A DNA stretch of 64,000 nucleotides, taken from NCBI GenBank assembly GCA_016713435.1, contig JADJPD010000006.1:310001-374000 (forward strand). Reading direction: 5' to 3'. Positions 17,776 through 26,698 of the stretch are shown here, one piece after another; position 1 is the first letter of the stretch; each line of letters starts with the position of its first letter. A program made the position numbers and the translations under genes. The stretch comes from Gemmatimonadota bacterium (GTDB lineage: Bacteria > Gemmatimonadota > Gemmatimonadetes > Gemmatimonadales > GWC2-71-9). The notes under the pieces are model-generated. The model did not search any database, was not told the origin of the DNA, and saw only the letters and a program-made list of their open reading frames with translations.

Positions 17776-20733
17776 TCAGCGGTGCAACAGCACGTTGTCC
17801 ACGAACACCGTACCGAGGCTGCCCGAAATGATCAACTGGGCGAGGTGGCCCCGGGTCGTGAGGTTGGTGAAGGAGCTGAGCGGGAGGTCCAGCCGGACCC
17901 AGCTGCCGGTCGCCAGCGCGGGGCTGGTGGCGTCCGACAGCGTGAGCTCGTGCTCGACGTCATCGCCCCCGCCGAAGCCGCCGTCGGCGCCGAAGTCCAC
18001 CAGCTTCACCTTGAAGACGGCCGGTGCCCCGGTGGCATCCGGCGTCCAGATGTCCAGCAGGAAGTGGGTCATCGCGGCGGCGTCGACCGGCGCGCTGGTG
18101 AACTCGATGCCCGCGAAGACCAGGTTGCTGTACTTCTTGACGTCGTTGCCGGCCACCTGCTGGTCGGTCACGTCGGCCACGTCCCAGCCCGCGGACCAGG
18201 TGTCCACGGTCACGTTGGTGTAGCTGTTGCTGAAGAGCGAGATGACGTCCGCCGGCGCGAAACCCGGGGCGGACGCCGGCGAGGCCGGGGTGGTGGGCGC
18301 CGCGACCGCGTAGAAGTAGATGTTGTCCACGAACACGGTCGGCAGCGTGCCGGCGATGATGAACTGGGCCAGGTGCGCGCGGTTGGTGAGGCCCGCGAAC
18401 GCCGTCATCGGCACGTCGATCCCCACCCAGGTGCCCGTGGCGAGTGCGGGATTGCTGGCGCTGGTGAACGTGAGCTCGTGCTCCGTGTCGTCCCCGCCCC
18501 CGAAGCTGCCGTCGGCCCCGAAGTCCACCAGCTTCACCTTGAAGCTCGCGGCCGCCGTCGGGTCGGGGGTCCACAGGTCCATGTGGAAGTGGGTCATCGC
18601 GGAGGCATCCACCGGGGTGGAGGTGAACTCCACGCCCGCGAAGACCAGGTTGCTGTACTGCTTGACGTCGTCGCCAGCCACCTGCAGGTCGGTGACGTCC
18701 GCCTGGTCCCACCCCGCGGACCAGGTGTCCACCGCCGCGTTGGTGTAGGCATTGCTGAAGAGCGACACCACGCTCCCGGGGGCGGCCGACGGCGTCGGGG
18801 CCGCCACCACCGGCGTCGAGGGCGCCGCGGTCCCGTACAGGTAGACGTTGTCCACGAAGACGGTGCCGAGCGTCCCGGAGATGACGAGCTGGGCCAGGTG
18901 GCCCCGCGTCGTCAGGCCGGTGAAGTCCGTGAGCGGCACGTCGAGCCCCACCCAGCTCCCCGTGGCGAGCGCGGGACTGGTCGCCGAGGTGAAGGTGAGC
19001 TCGTGCTCCACGTCATCCCCGCCCCCGAAGCCGCCGTCGGCGCCGAAGTCCACCAGCTTCACCTTGAAGCTCCCCGCGGCCGTCGGGTCCGGCGTCCAGA
19101 TGTCCATGTGGAAGTGGTCCATCGCCGCGGCGTTGACCGGCGCGCTGGTGAACTCAATGCCGGCAAAGACGAGGTTGGTGTAGCGCTTGGTGTCGTTGCC
19201 GGCCACCTGCAGGTCGGTGAGGTCGGCCTGGTCCCAGACCGCCGACCAGGTGTCCACCGTGGTGTTGGTGTAGGCGTTGCTGAAGAGCGAGATCACGTTG
19301 CCGCTGGCCACCACCGGGGTGGGGGCGGCCACCGAGGGGGCGGCCGGCGGCGGCGGGGCCTGGCCCGCGTAGAAGTACACGTTGTCCAGGTAGACGGTCC
19401 GGCTCGAGCCCGACAGGATGAGCTGGGCCAGGTGGCCGGTGCCCGCCAGCCCGGTGAAGGAGGCGAGCGGCAGGTCGAGGCTGTTCCACGCACCGAGCTG
19501 CAGGCCCGGCACGCTCCCGGGCGTCAGCGACAGCTCGTGCTCCGAGTCGTCCCCGCCGCCGAAGACGCCGTTGGCGCCGAAGTCCACCAGCTTGACCCGG
19601 AGCAGCGACGCGTCGAGCAGCCAGGCGTCGAGGTGCAGGTGGGTCATCGCCGAGGCGTTGACCGGGGCGCTGGTGAACTCGATCCCCGCGAAGGTCAGGT
19701 TGGTGTACTTCTTCACGGCGTCGCCGCCGACGGTCACGTCGGCCAGGTCCGCCTGGTCCCAGACCGCCGACCAGGTGTCCACCGCCACGTTGGTGTACGC
19801 CCCGCTGAACAGGGAGATGACGTCGGCCGGCGCCTCGTCCGGAGCCGGAGCCGCCCCGCTCGGCGGCGCGCCGACGGTGAGCGTCACGCTGCCCGTGGCC
19901 GGCGTGGTCCCGAGGAGCGCCGTGATCTCGGCGACGCCGGCGCCCACGATGCTCACGACCGCGTCGCCATCCACGGTGGCCACCGCCGCGTCCGACGACT
20001 GGAAGGTGAAGTACTGCGGCGCCGCGCTCACCACCTGGTCCACGCCGCCCACCGCGAAGGTCACGCTGGTGCCCCCCAGCCGCAGCTCGGAGCCGACCTC
20101 GTCCACGATCGTATCCGGGACCAGCGCCGGGCGCGGGTTGCTGATGGTGCCCACCGTCTCGAACTGGATGTCGTCGAGCCAGATCTCCGCACCCACGCCC
20201 CCCTCCGGCCCCTCGGCCAGGAAGAGCAGGCCGGCCTCCTGGGTCAGCCGGGCCGCCAGCGGGATCGGGATGACGTAACGCTGCCAGGTGGTCGACAGGG
20301 CCAGCCCCGCCACCTGGGCCGTGAAGCGCGAGGTGCCGGTGTTGTCGTTGCCCAGGCCGGCCACGTCGAGCGTCAGGGCGCGGCTCGCCTTGGCCCAGAA
20401 GGTCAGGGCGTTGTAGCTCGTGAGGTCCCGCGGCACGCTGGCCACGAAGGCGCCGCCGGCGTAGCCACCGCTCGGGTCGCCGGCGTCGGGGACGGTGATC
20501 CGGAGGCTCACCGTGCCGGTGTGGGCCGTGCTGCCGTCCTCGGAGAGCGCATCGAGCTTCGACCCCCCGAAGGCCTGGAAGCCGACCCCCGACGTGAAGC
20601 CCTCCGCGAACACGCCCGCCTCGGACGGGAACTCCGCCGGGCCCAGGGCATCGGTGTCGCGGGCGCAGGCGAGGCCGGCGCACAGCAGGCTGGCCAGCGC
20701 GGCCCCCCGGGCGATGGAGACGGTACGAGACAT
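17776..20733 (-). CDS. Surface glycan-binding lipoprotein with four repeated CBM-like modules
   Basis: 985 aa with no recognisable catalytic domain. The ATG at 20733 begins a lipoprotein signal (SLLCAGLAC). Order: an N-terminal beta-sandwich CBM-like domain (about residues 28-190), a BIG2-type Ig domain (about 195-295), then four copies of a 155-residue module separated by short Ala/Pro linkers. Each module opens V-I/V-S-L-F-S, contains VDTWSA, FAGxEFTS and VKLVDFGA, then an FGGGDD acidic turn that may bind calcium, and ends VDN-hydrophobic. Similar modules, as I recall them, occur attached to GH16 laminarinases in Bacteroidetes. First gene of the operon with ROK, GH16 and symporter. Role as a beta-glucan capture protein is inferred. 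Confidence 0.8.
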   Translation of the reverse strand: MSRTVSIARGAALASLLCAGLACARDTDALGPAEFPSEAGVFAEGFTSGVGFQAFGGSKLDALSEDGSTAHTGTVSLRITVPDAGDPSGGYAGGAFVASVPRDLTSYNALTFWAKASRALTLDVAGLGNDNTGTSRFTAQVAGLALSTTWQRYVIPIPLAARLTQEAGLLFLAEGPEGGVGAEIWLDDIQFETVGTISNPRPALVPDTIVDEVGSELRLGGTSVTFAVGGVDQVVSAAPQYFTFQSSDAAVATVDGDAVVSIVGAGVAEITALLGTTPATGSVTLTVGAPPSGAAPAPDEAPADVISLFSGAYTNVAVDTWSAVWDQADLADVTVGGDAVKKYTNLTFAGIEFTSAPVNASAMTHLHLDAWLLDASLLRVKLVDFGANGVFGGGDDSEHELSLTPGSVPGLQLGAWNSLDLPLASFTGLAGTGHLAQLILSGSSRTVYLDNVYFYAGQAPPPPAAPSVAAPTPVVASGNVISLFSNAYTNTTVDTWSAVWDQADLTDLQVAGNDTKRYTNLVFAGIEFTSAPVNAAAMDHFHMDIWTPDPTAAGSFKVKLVDFGADGGFGGGDDVEHELTFTSATSPALATGSWVGLDVPLTDFTGLTTRGHLAQLVISGTLGTVFVDNVYLYGTAAPSTPVVAAPTPSAAPGSVVSLFSNAYTNAAVDTWSAGWDQADVTDLQVAGDDVKQYSNLVFAGVEFTSTPVDASAMTHFHMDLWTPDPTAAASFKVKLVDFGADGSFGGGDDTEHELTFTSASNPALATGTWVGIDVPMTAFAGLTNRAHLAQFIIAGTLPTVFVDNIYFYAVAAPTTPASPASAPGFAPADVISLFSNSYTNVTVDTWSAGWDVADVTDQQVAGNDVKKYSNLVFAGIEFTSAPVDAAAMTHFLLDIWTPDATGAPAVFKVKLVDFGADGGFGGGDDVEHELTLSDATSPALATGSWVRLDLPLSSFTNLTTRGHLAQLIISGSLGTVFVDNVLLHR
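17779..19825 (-). repeat. Four tandem direct repeats of about 525 bp encoding CBM-like modules
   Basis: Units begin (in gene direction) near 19825, 19302, 18777 and 18249, giving a period of 521-528 bp: about 470 bp of module plus about 55 bp of linker. Long stretches, such as the segment encoding FAGIEFTSAPV and that encoding VKLVDFGA, are nearly identical at DNA level, which implies recent duplication or ongoing recombination. Module 1 is the most diverged. Confidence 0.9.
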
Positions 20734-20797
20734 GGGCTCGCTCCGAAGTGACGATTGGGAAGCGCCGGGGAAGGCAGGCCCCGCCGTGGGGTCCCGG

Positions 20798-20820
20798 CTT
20801 TGTTCGTTGACCGAACAAAG
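20798..20820. promoter_or_regulatory. Palindromic operator (predicted ROK repressor site), right copy
   Basis: A 23-nt palindrome, 10 of 11 pairs matching: arms CTTTGTTCG and CGAACAAAG around a short centre. Same core as 6790-6814. It overlaps the -10 of the minus-strand promoter and lies 65 nt upstream of the lipoprotein ATG. Confidence 0.75.
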
Positions 20821-20847
20821 TATGGGGCTGGCGCACAAAACTGTCAA
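20819..20847 (-). promoter_or_regulatory. Promoter of the CBM lipoprotein-ROK-GH16-symporter operon
   Basis: On the minus strand: TTGACA (20847-20842), 17-bp spacer, CATACT (20824-20819). It has the same -35, the same spacing and the same operator position as the promoter at 6766-6794. Confidence 0.7.
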
Positions 20848-20905
20848 GCGGCCCCCGCTCCGGTCGGGGCCGCATGCTTCCCCGCCACCCTATCTTCTTT
20901 GCCCC

Positions 20906-22192
20906 ATGTCCCTCTCCCCCGTCGTCCTCCAGGCCCTGCTGCTCGCGGCCACCCTGGCCGCGCTCCTCTCCCCCTCGCGCCGGGGACTCGCGGGTGTGCT
21001 GGTCCTGGCGCTGGCCTTTGCCGGCCTGCTGGTGGCGGGGGGCCCGGACTGGGCGCTGGGGCAGCTCGCGCCCCGGAACGCCGGGATCAGCGCCGGGCTC
21101 GTGCTCTATGGTGTCGCGCTCCTCGTGGCGGGGGCGCTCCTCGGCAGCAGCCGGGCCACGCGGCGCGGTCCCGGGCTGGCGCTGCTCGCTCTCGGCGCGG
21201 CGGCCGCGCTGGTGCCCGTGGTGCCGCTGGTCCAGCAGGGCGGGGCGGGGGTGACCGTGGCCGCCCTGGCCGGCTTCACGGTGGCCACCTTCGTCCTCGG
21301 CGTCTTCGGACCCTTCCTTCGGATCGGGGCGGCCGTGCGGTGGCTGGAAACGCAGGCAGGGACGGCCCCGGCAGTGCCGGAGTCTCCGGGGGTGCTCTCG
21401 GCCGGCGCACTCCTGGCGGTCGGCGCCGTGCTGGTCCCGGGGGCGCACGGGCTCCTCGCGTGCGCGGTGGCCACCGTGCTGCTCGGGCTGTACGGGTGGT
21501 TGAACGCCGGTTCGACGCGCGGGGCGGGGCCGCTGGTCTCGGGGGGGCTGGCGCTCGGGCTGCTGCTCTTCGCCTGGTGGTACCTCGCCCGGGTGGCGGG
21601 GGACACCTCGCTCCGGCTGGCCGATCTCGCGGAGGGGCCGTTCAGTCCGGCATTCGAGCTGTCGGCGTCGGTGCCGCTCGCGCTCGCGGCGTGGGTGCTG
21701 CTCGGGCTCGCGCCATTTCACCGCGGGCGACTGGGGAGCTGGGCGCCGGTGGTGGGAGGCGCGCTGCTGGTGCGCCTGACGGCGGTGGCGCTCCCGAGCG
21801 GACTGGTGCACTGGCAGCCGCTGCTGTACCTGCCGGGCACGCTGGCCGCGTGGCATGCGGTGGCCACCCGGCGTGTGGACGAGGGTGTCGTCGCCCTGGC
21901 CGCGCTGGGCCTGGCGAGCGCGGCGCCGCAGCCCGGATGGGCCGGTCTCGGCCTGGCCGCCCTGCCGGGACTGGTGGCGCTCGCCGGCCTGACGCGAGCG
22001 CGACAGCCCGCGCTGGCGGAAGTGGTGACCGGCGTGGCGTGCGCGGCTGGCGCGGCGCTCCTCGTGCCCGCGGTGAGCGGCGGCCTGGCCACCGAGGCGT
22101 TCTACACGGTGCTCACCGTGCTTGGCGCCGCGGCGCTGGCCTGGCTGGCCGGGGGCGACGCGCCTACGGGGGTGTCGGCCCGGGCCGAGTGA
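20906..22192 (+). CDS. Polytopic membrane protein, function unknown
   Basis: 428 aa, almost entirely hydrophobic Ala/Leu/Gly/Val helices (twelve or more segments). The ATG at 20906 lies within 20 nt of a TATCTT box, suggesting a very short leader; the frame is open far upstream but that stretch runs through the opposite operon's promoter and lipoprotein start. I see no diagnostic transporter motif. The helix packing and a central LAPFHRGRLGSWAP loop vaguely recall proton-translocating subunits of complex I or Mrp antiporters (ND2/ND4-like), but key Lys/Glu motifs are not evident. Divergent from the glucan operon and separated by 157 nt from sodA. Confidence 0.55.
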   Translation: MSLSPVVLQALLLAATLAALLSPSRRGLAGVLVLALAFAGLLVAGGPDWALGQLAPRNAGISAGLVLYGVALLVAGALLGSSRATRRGPGLALLALGAAAALVPVVPLVQQGGAGVTVAALAGFTVATFVLGVFGPFLRIGAAVRWLETQAGTAPAVPESPGVLSAGALLAVGAVLVPGAHGLLACAVATVLLGLYGWLNAGSTRGAGPLVSGGLALGLLLFAWWYLARVAGDTSLRLADLAEGPFSPAFELSASVPLALAAWVLLGLAPFHRGRLGSWAPVVGGALLVRLTAVALPSGLVHWQPLLYLPGTLAAWHAVATRRVDEGVVALAALGLASAAPQPGWAGLGLAALPGLVALAGLTRARQPALAEVVTGVACAAGAALLVPAVSGGLATEAFYTVLTVLGAAALAWLAGGDAPTGVSARAE

Positions 22193-22349
22193 GGTGTGTG
22201 GACCTCCGGCGCCACCGAGTCCCCCGGGCACCGGTTGTTCATGCTCGCATGACGGCCGCCCGCGCCCGTGGCCGCCGATCCGGTCCGTGGCTATGTTCCG
22301 AGCCCGCTGTTCGGGTATGAATCATCTCTCGACGCTTTGAGGAGTCCCC

Positions 22350-22958
22350 ATGGCGCACGCGCTTCCCCCGCTGCCCTACGACTACACCGCGCTGGAGCCG
22401 CACATCGACGAGCAGACGATGCGGATCCACCACGACAAGCATCACGCCGCCTACGTCAACAACCTGAACGCCGCGCTCGAGGGCCACGCCGACCTCCAGG
22501 GCAAGTCGCTCGACGCGCTGATCAGCAACCTGGACGCGGTGCCCGAGGCCATCCGCACCGCCGTGCGGAACAACGGCGGCGGCCACCACAACCACACGCT
22601 GTTCTGGGAGATCATGGCGCCCGGTGGCGCCAAGGCGCCCACCGGCGCGCTTGCCGCGGCCATCGACAAGGAGCTGGGCGGCCTCGACAAGTTCAAGGAG
22701 GCCTTCGCCAAGGCCTGCGCCACCCGCTTCGGCAGCGGCTGGGGCTGGCTGGCCCGGAAGAAGGACGGGAGCCTCGAGGTGTACAGCACCGCCAACCAGG
22801 ACAGCCCCGTGATGGAGGGCAAGGTGCCGCTCCTCGGCTGCGATGTCTGGGAGCACGCCTACTACCTCAAGTACCAGAATCGCCGGCCCGACTACGTCTC
22901 CGCCTGGTGGAACGTGGTGAACTGGACCGACGTGGCCCGGCGCTACGACGCCCGCTGA
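22350..22958 (+). CDS. sodA: Superoxide dismutase, Mn-type
   Basis: 202 aa, disproportionates superoxide in the cytoplasm. Metal ligands are His27, His82, Asp165 and His169 (in DVWEHAYYLKY). The GGGHHNHTLFW and TANQDSPVMEG segments are of the Mn-preferring rather than Fe-preferring type, although cambialistic use cannot be excluded. The ATG follows TTGAGGAGTCCCC. No signal peptide. A peroxiredoxin follows 26 nt later, so superoxide and the resulting peroxide could be handled by one transcript. Confidence 0.95.
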   Translation: MAHALPPLPYDYTALEPHIDEQTMRIHHDKHHAAYVNNLNAALEGHADLQGKSLDALISNLDAVPEAIRTAVRNNGGGHHNHTLFWEIMAPGGAKAPTGALAAAIDKELGGLDKFKEAFAKACATRFGSGWGWLARKKDGSLEVYSTANQDSPVMEGKVPLLGCDVWEHAYYLKYQNRRPDYVSAWWNVVNWTDVARRYDAR

Positions 22959-22984
22959 CCCCGACCCGAGCTCACCGCCCCGCC

Positions 22985-23443
22985 ATGGCCCTTCCCGCCC
23001 TCGGCGCTCCCGCTCCCGACTTCACGCTCGACGCCACGTCGGGCCAGGCCGTGACGCTCTCGGCGCTCCGCGGCCGGAAGGTGCTGCTGGCCTTCTTCCC
23101 GCTGGCGTTCACCCGCGTCTGCACCACCGAGCTCTGCGCGTTCTCCGACGACTACGCGCGGTTCGAGGCCGCGGGCGCGGTGGTCCTGCCGGTCAGCATC
23201 GACGCGGTGCCGTCGCTCAAGGCGTTCAAGGCGCAGGAGAAGATGACCGTCGAGCTCCTGAGCGACATCAAGCGGGACGCGAGCCGGAAGTACGGCGTGC
23301 TGGACGAGGACCGCTTCTTTGCCCGGCGCTCCTACTTCGTGATCGACCGCGCGGGCCTGCTCCGCTGGGCCCACGTGGAGGAGCACAACGGCCTGCGCCG
23401 GGACGACGCCGAGCTGCAGGCGCAGCTCGAGGCCATCGCCTAG
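22985..23443 (+). CDS. Peroxiredoxin (AhpC/TSA superfamily, BCP/AhpE-like)
   Basis: 152 aa. Peroxidatic Cys46 lies in PLAFTRVC, matching PxxxTxxC; a second Cys at 51 (CTTELC) is placed like the resolving Cys of some atypical 2-Cys enzymes. The usual Pro before Val-Cys is Arg here (FTRVC rather than FTPVC). The C-terminal RSYFVIDRAGLLRWAHVE strand is typical. It reduces hydroperoxides with a thioredoxin-like partner; the thioredoxin reductase at 61121 could feed it. Encoded directly after sodA. Confidence 0.92.
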   Translation: MALPALGAPAPDFTLDATSGQAVTLSALRGRKVLLAFFPLAFTRVCTTELCAFSDDYARFEAAGAVVLPVSIDAVPSLKAFKAQEKMTVELLSDIKRDASRKYGVLDEDRFFARRSYFVIDRAGLLRWAHVEEHNGLRRDDAELQAQLEAIA

Positions 23444-23447
23444 CACC

Positions 23448-24203
23448 GTGGCCTGGACGCAGTTCCGCTCGCCCGCCCTGCCGATGATGCACCGGTGGGA
23501 GCGGGCGAGCGCCGTTCTCGAGGCGGCCGTGCGCGCCGCCGTGCCCGGCTGGAAGGGGGGCGAGGGGATTCCCGACGAGCCGGCCAGCTTCGAGGCGGTG
23601 CTCTCGGGCCGCGCGCTGCTCGCCATGGGCGAGCGCGACGCCACCAAGGACCTGGTGCGCGCCATGGCGGTGGCGCTCGCAGCCGGGCGGGTGGCGCGCC
23701 CGGTGGTGCCGGCGCTCCAGCACCTCTACTCCGACTTCCTGGCGTGGACGGGCGACGTGGACTTCACCTCGCGCTACCCCGCGGGCCTCGACCGCCTGGC
23801 GCAGCTGCCGGACCCGGAGCGGCAGACGCTGCTCATGGCGGCACCGGACCTCGCGGTGGGGTGGGGGGTGGTGGGGGACGTCGTCGAGCGGCTCTTTGCG
23901 CTGGGTCCCGACGCGCTCGCGGGGCGGCTCGCGTGCCGCCCCGCATTGCCGGGGGAGTGGCGGGAGATGGCGCTGGAGAAGCTCCGCGTGGGCGCCACCA
24001 CGCTGGACCTGCTGGTGCGCCGCACCCCGTCGGCGCTGGTGCTGCGCGCCAGCCGGCTCCACGGGCCGCGCCTGCGCCTCGAGGTGGCGCCGCCGGCCGG
24101 GGCGTCCGTGACCGGCGTGATGGTGGACGAGGTGTCCCTCGGCGCTCCCCGGGCCGCCTTCGAGCTGGCGGGGGAGCACGAGGTGCAGTTCCTGCTGGCC
24201 TAG
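23448..24203 (+). CDS. Protein of unknown function
   Basis: 251 aa from a GTG 5 nt after the peroxiredoxin stop, probably the third gene of the sodA transcript. The sequence is soluble, Ala/Leu-rich and mostly helical (FEAVLSGRALLAMGERDATKDLVRAMAVAL, read in pieces), with a strand-rich tail of about 45 residues. No catalytic motif is recognised. No signal peptide. It converges on the aldehyde dehydrogenase gene, with the two stop codons abutting. Coding is supported by operon spacing and lack of a better frame; function is unknown. Confidence 0.6.
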   Translation: MAWTQFRSPALPMMHRWERASAVLEAAVRAAVPGWKGGEGIPDEPASFEAVLSGRALLAMGERDATKDLVRAMAVALAAGRVARPVVPALQHLYSDFLAWTGDVDFTSRYPAGLDRLAQLPDPERQTLLMAAPDLAVGWGVVGDVVERLFALGPDALAGRLACRPALPGEWREMALEKLRVGATTLDLLVRRTPSALVLRASRLHGPRLRLEVAPPAGASVTGVMVDEVSLGAPRAAFELAGEHEVQFLLA

Positions 24204-25516
24204 CTAGCCGAGGTTGATGACGAGCATCCGCGGCTCGCTCATCTCCTCCATGGCGTAGCGCACGCCTTCCCGCCCGAAGCCCGAGTCCTTCACGCCGCCG
24301 TAGGGGTAGTTGTCCACCCGGAGGGTCGGGAAGTCGTTGGCGATGACGCCGCCCACCTCGAGGGTGCGGAACGCCTGGAAGATCCGCGTCACGTCCTGCG
24401 TGAAGACGCCGGCCTGCAGGCCGAAGTCGCTGTCGTTGACCTGTGCCAGCGCCTCGTCGAAGCCGGCGTACGGCGCCACGATGGTGACGGGCCCGAAGAC
24501 CTCCTTGCACGACACCTTCGCCTCACGCGGCACCCGGGCCAGGATGCCGGGGGTGAGCACGTTGCCGCTCCGCCGCGCGGCCAGCAGAGCGCCGCCGAGG
24601 CGGCCACGAACTCGTCGCAGAAGCGCTGGTACACCGGCTGGTGCACCAGGATGCGCTGCACCTTGATGCACACCTGGCCCGCGTAGCTGTACGCGCCCAC
24701 CGCCAGGCGCCGCGCCACGGCGCCGAGGTCCGGGACGTCCTCGTGCACCACGGCGGCGGCGTTGCCGCCGAGTTCGAGCGCCACCTTCTTCTTGCCCGCC
24801 ACGTGCTTCAGGTGCCAGCCCACCACCGGACTCCCGGTGAAGGTGAGCATCGCGAAGCGCGGGTCGGTGGCCAGGCGCTCGGCCAGCGGGAGCGGCAGGT
24901 GGAGCACGTTGTACGCGCCGGCCGGCGCGCCGCACTCGGCCAGGATGGCGCCGAGGCGGAAGGCCAGCTGCGGGCACTGCGGCGGCGGCTTCACCACCAG
25001 GCTGGTGCCGACGGCGAGCGCCGGCGCCACCTTATGGGCCAGCAGGTTGAGCGGGAAGTTGAACGGCGTGATGGCGCTGATGGGGCCCACCGGGAAGCGG
25101 TGCACCATGCCGGTCATCTTCACCGTGCGCGGGTCCACGTCGAGCGGGACCACCTCGCCGCCGAAGCGGCGCGCCTCGTCCGCGGCCAGGGAGAAGGTGA
25201 GGATGGCGCGGTCGAGCTCGCCCAGGGCCTGGGTGATCGGCTTGCCGCAGCTCACCGCCAGCTCGGTGGCGAGCGCCTGGCGGTCGCGTGTCAGGCAGTC
25301 GGCGATGCGCACCAGCAGGTCGCGCCGCGCGTGGCGGGGCAGCGCCCGCATGGCGCGGAAGCCGGCCCCGGCCGCGGCGACGGCGGCCTCGAAGTCGGCC
25401 GCCGTGGCCTGGGCCACCTCCGCCACCGGCTGGCCGGTGAAGGGGGCGAGGATGGGATCGGTGGGGCGCCCGTCGAGCGGGAGATGGGCGCCATTGATGA
25501 ACGGAGTCAGGACCAT
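24204..25516 (-). pseudogene. Aldehyde dehydrogenase with internal deletion and frameshift
   Basis: NAD(P)-dependent aldehyde dehydrogenase remnant or assembly-damaged copy. The ATG at 25516 begins MVLTPFINGAH. The frame carries FNFPLNLLAHK, FTGSPVVGW, the Glu in LELGGNAA, and the nucleophile Cys in YAGQVCIKVQRI. After EFVAASAA (near 24600) the frame changes and about 40 residues usual in the family are missing; the second frame resumes at RSGNVLTPGIL and ends normally (GVKDSGFGREG, MLVINLG). Present length is about 437 codons against about 475-480 expected. It resembles the lactaldehyde/glyceraldehyde-3-phosphate branch. If the deletion is real the enzyme is dead. Confidence 0.85.
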
Positions 25517-25621
25517 GGGGCGGGGGCTCGGGGTTCCGGGTAGGGTAGCGCGGCCGGGGGGCTCGCGCCATGCCGCGCGTGGCCTTGCCCTTTGCCGAGG
25601 CCGCGCCAGTTTACTCCGCGC

Positions 25622-26601
25622 ATGCCGCCCTCCCGTCCGGCCTCCCTCGTCTGGGGGCTGATTTCCTTCACCTGTTGCCTCGCCGGGATTGCGGGGCTGT
25701 GGCGCCCGCCGCTCGCCGAGGAGCGGCGGGTGGTGGACGCCTTGCACGTGGCGCTGGCGCAGCACGCGGGCGCCTTCCTCCGGGTGGCGACACCAGGGGG
25801 CGTGGCCGGCGGCTACGACCCGGCCCACCTGCTCTCCGGTGCCAACGCCCTCGCCGGCGCCACCTTCTGGCCGGGCCAGCTCCAGCTGGTGCTTGGCGGC
25901 ACGCCGCTCGTGCCGGACGACGTCGGCCTGCTGCCGCTGCCGGACTCGGTGCGGGTGCAGGTGGAAACGGGCCTCGCGCCGGCCTTCGTGGACCTCGACA
26001 CGGTGAGCGTGGCCATCGCCGCCTTCCGCGCCGCCGATGGCGCGCCGCTCGGCTGGGTGGCGAGCTGGGGCGCCCTCGAGCCCATGCTTCCCACCCGGGA
26101 GGCCATCGTGCTGTCGCTGCTCGCGCTCGGGCTGGCGGCCGCGGCGCTCGGCGTGGTGGTGATCGGGGCGGTCGGCGACGGCTCGGCGTGCTGCTCGCCC
26201 TCTCGGCGGCGGCCGGGCTGGTGCTGGCGCTCGACCTGGGGCGAATCGTGGACTCCACCAGCCACGCCGCCGTGCAGGCCCGCCTCATCACGGTGCGCCA
26301 GCTGATGGAGGTGGCCGCCACCGCCCCGCAGGTGCGGCAGGCCGAGCTCCCCACGCTCGCGCTCGACCTCGAGGTGGAACCCCGGCGGGGCGCCGACGGC
26401 GCCGACCAGCCCGTCACCTGGGACGCCGAGGGGGCCTCGGTGGTGGCGGCCACGCCCCGCACCCAGGGCAGCCTGCTGCTCCGGCTGCCCCGGGGCGCCG
26501 GCACCACCGCCGGCCTGCTCCGGCCGATGGCGCTCGGGTCGCTCCCCTTTGGGCTCGGCCTGCTCGGCCTCGGGCTCCTCGGGGCCTGGTCCCGACGGTG
26601 A
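25622..26601 (+). CDS. Membrane protein with periplasmic domain, unknown function (frameshifted)
   Basis: About 326 aa once the frameshift near 26180-26190 is bridged. One N-terminal membrane helix (LVWGLISFTCCLAGIAGL), a soluble domain of about 140 residues with sensor-like strands (LVPDDVGLLPLPDSV), two more helices around the frameshift, then a second soluble domain and a C-terminal helix ending GAWSRR. It lies 97 nt before a cytoplasmic histidine kinase that has no membrane helix of its own, so it could be the sensory or docking partner; that is speculative. The ATG at 25622 is the only well-placed start. Confidence 0.55.
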
Positions 26602-26698
26602 GGGCCGCCCCCCGCTGGCCTTTCGGGCCGGGGGGCGCTATCTCACAGCCGGGGCGCGGGATCGGCCCGGCCCCAGACGAAAGGTCTGTCCTCCCCGC

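Noticed and set aside
17776..19825. CRISPR array suggested by regular repeats
   Set aside because: The repeat period is about 525 bp, the repeats encode protein modules in frame, and there are no short repeat-spacer units or cas genes.
15901..20751. A 1,616-codon plus-strand open frame opposite the CBM lipoprotein, ROK and GH16
   Set aside because: Antisense shadow of genuine genes; composition is His/Arg/Gly/Val-rich with no domain, and its repeats simply mirror the CBM modules on the other strand.
20749..20847. Extending the polytopic membrane protein upstream of 20906, or the CBM lipoprotein upstream to 20847
   Set aside because: Both extensions would translate the operator and TTGACA promoter; the lipoprotein's signal peptide and the membrane protein's ATG fix later starts.
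26602..26698. Riboswitch or attenuator before the soluble kinase
   Set aside because: Short, no conserved aptamer-like pattern, and no strong paired hairpins recognised.
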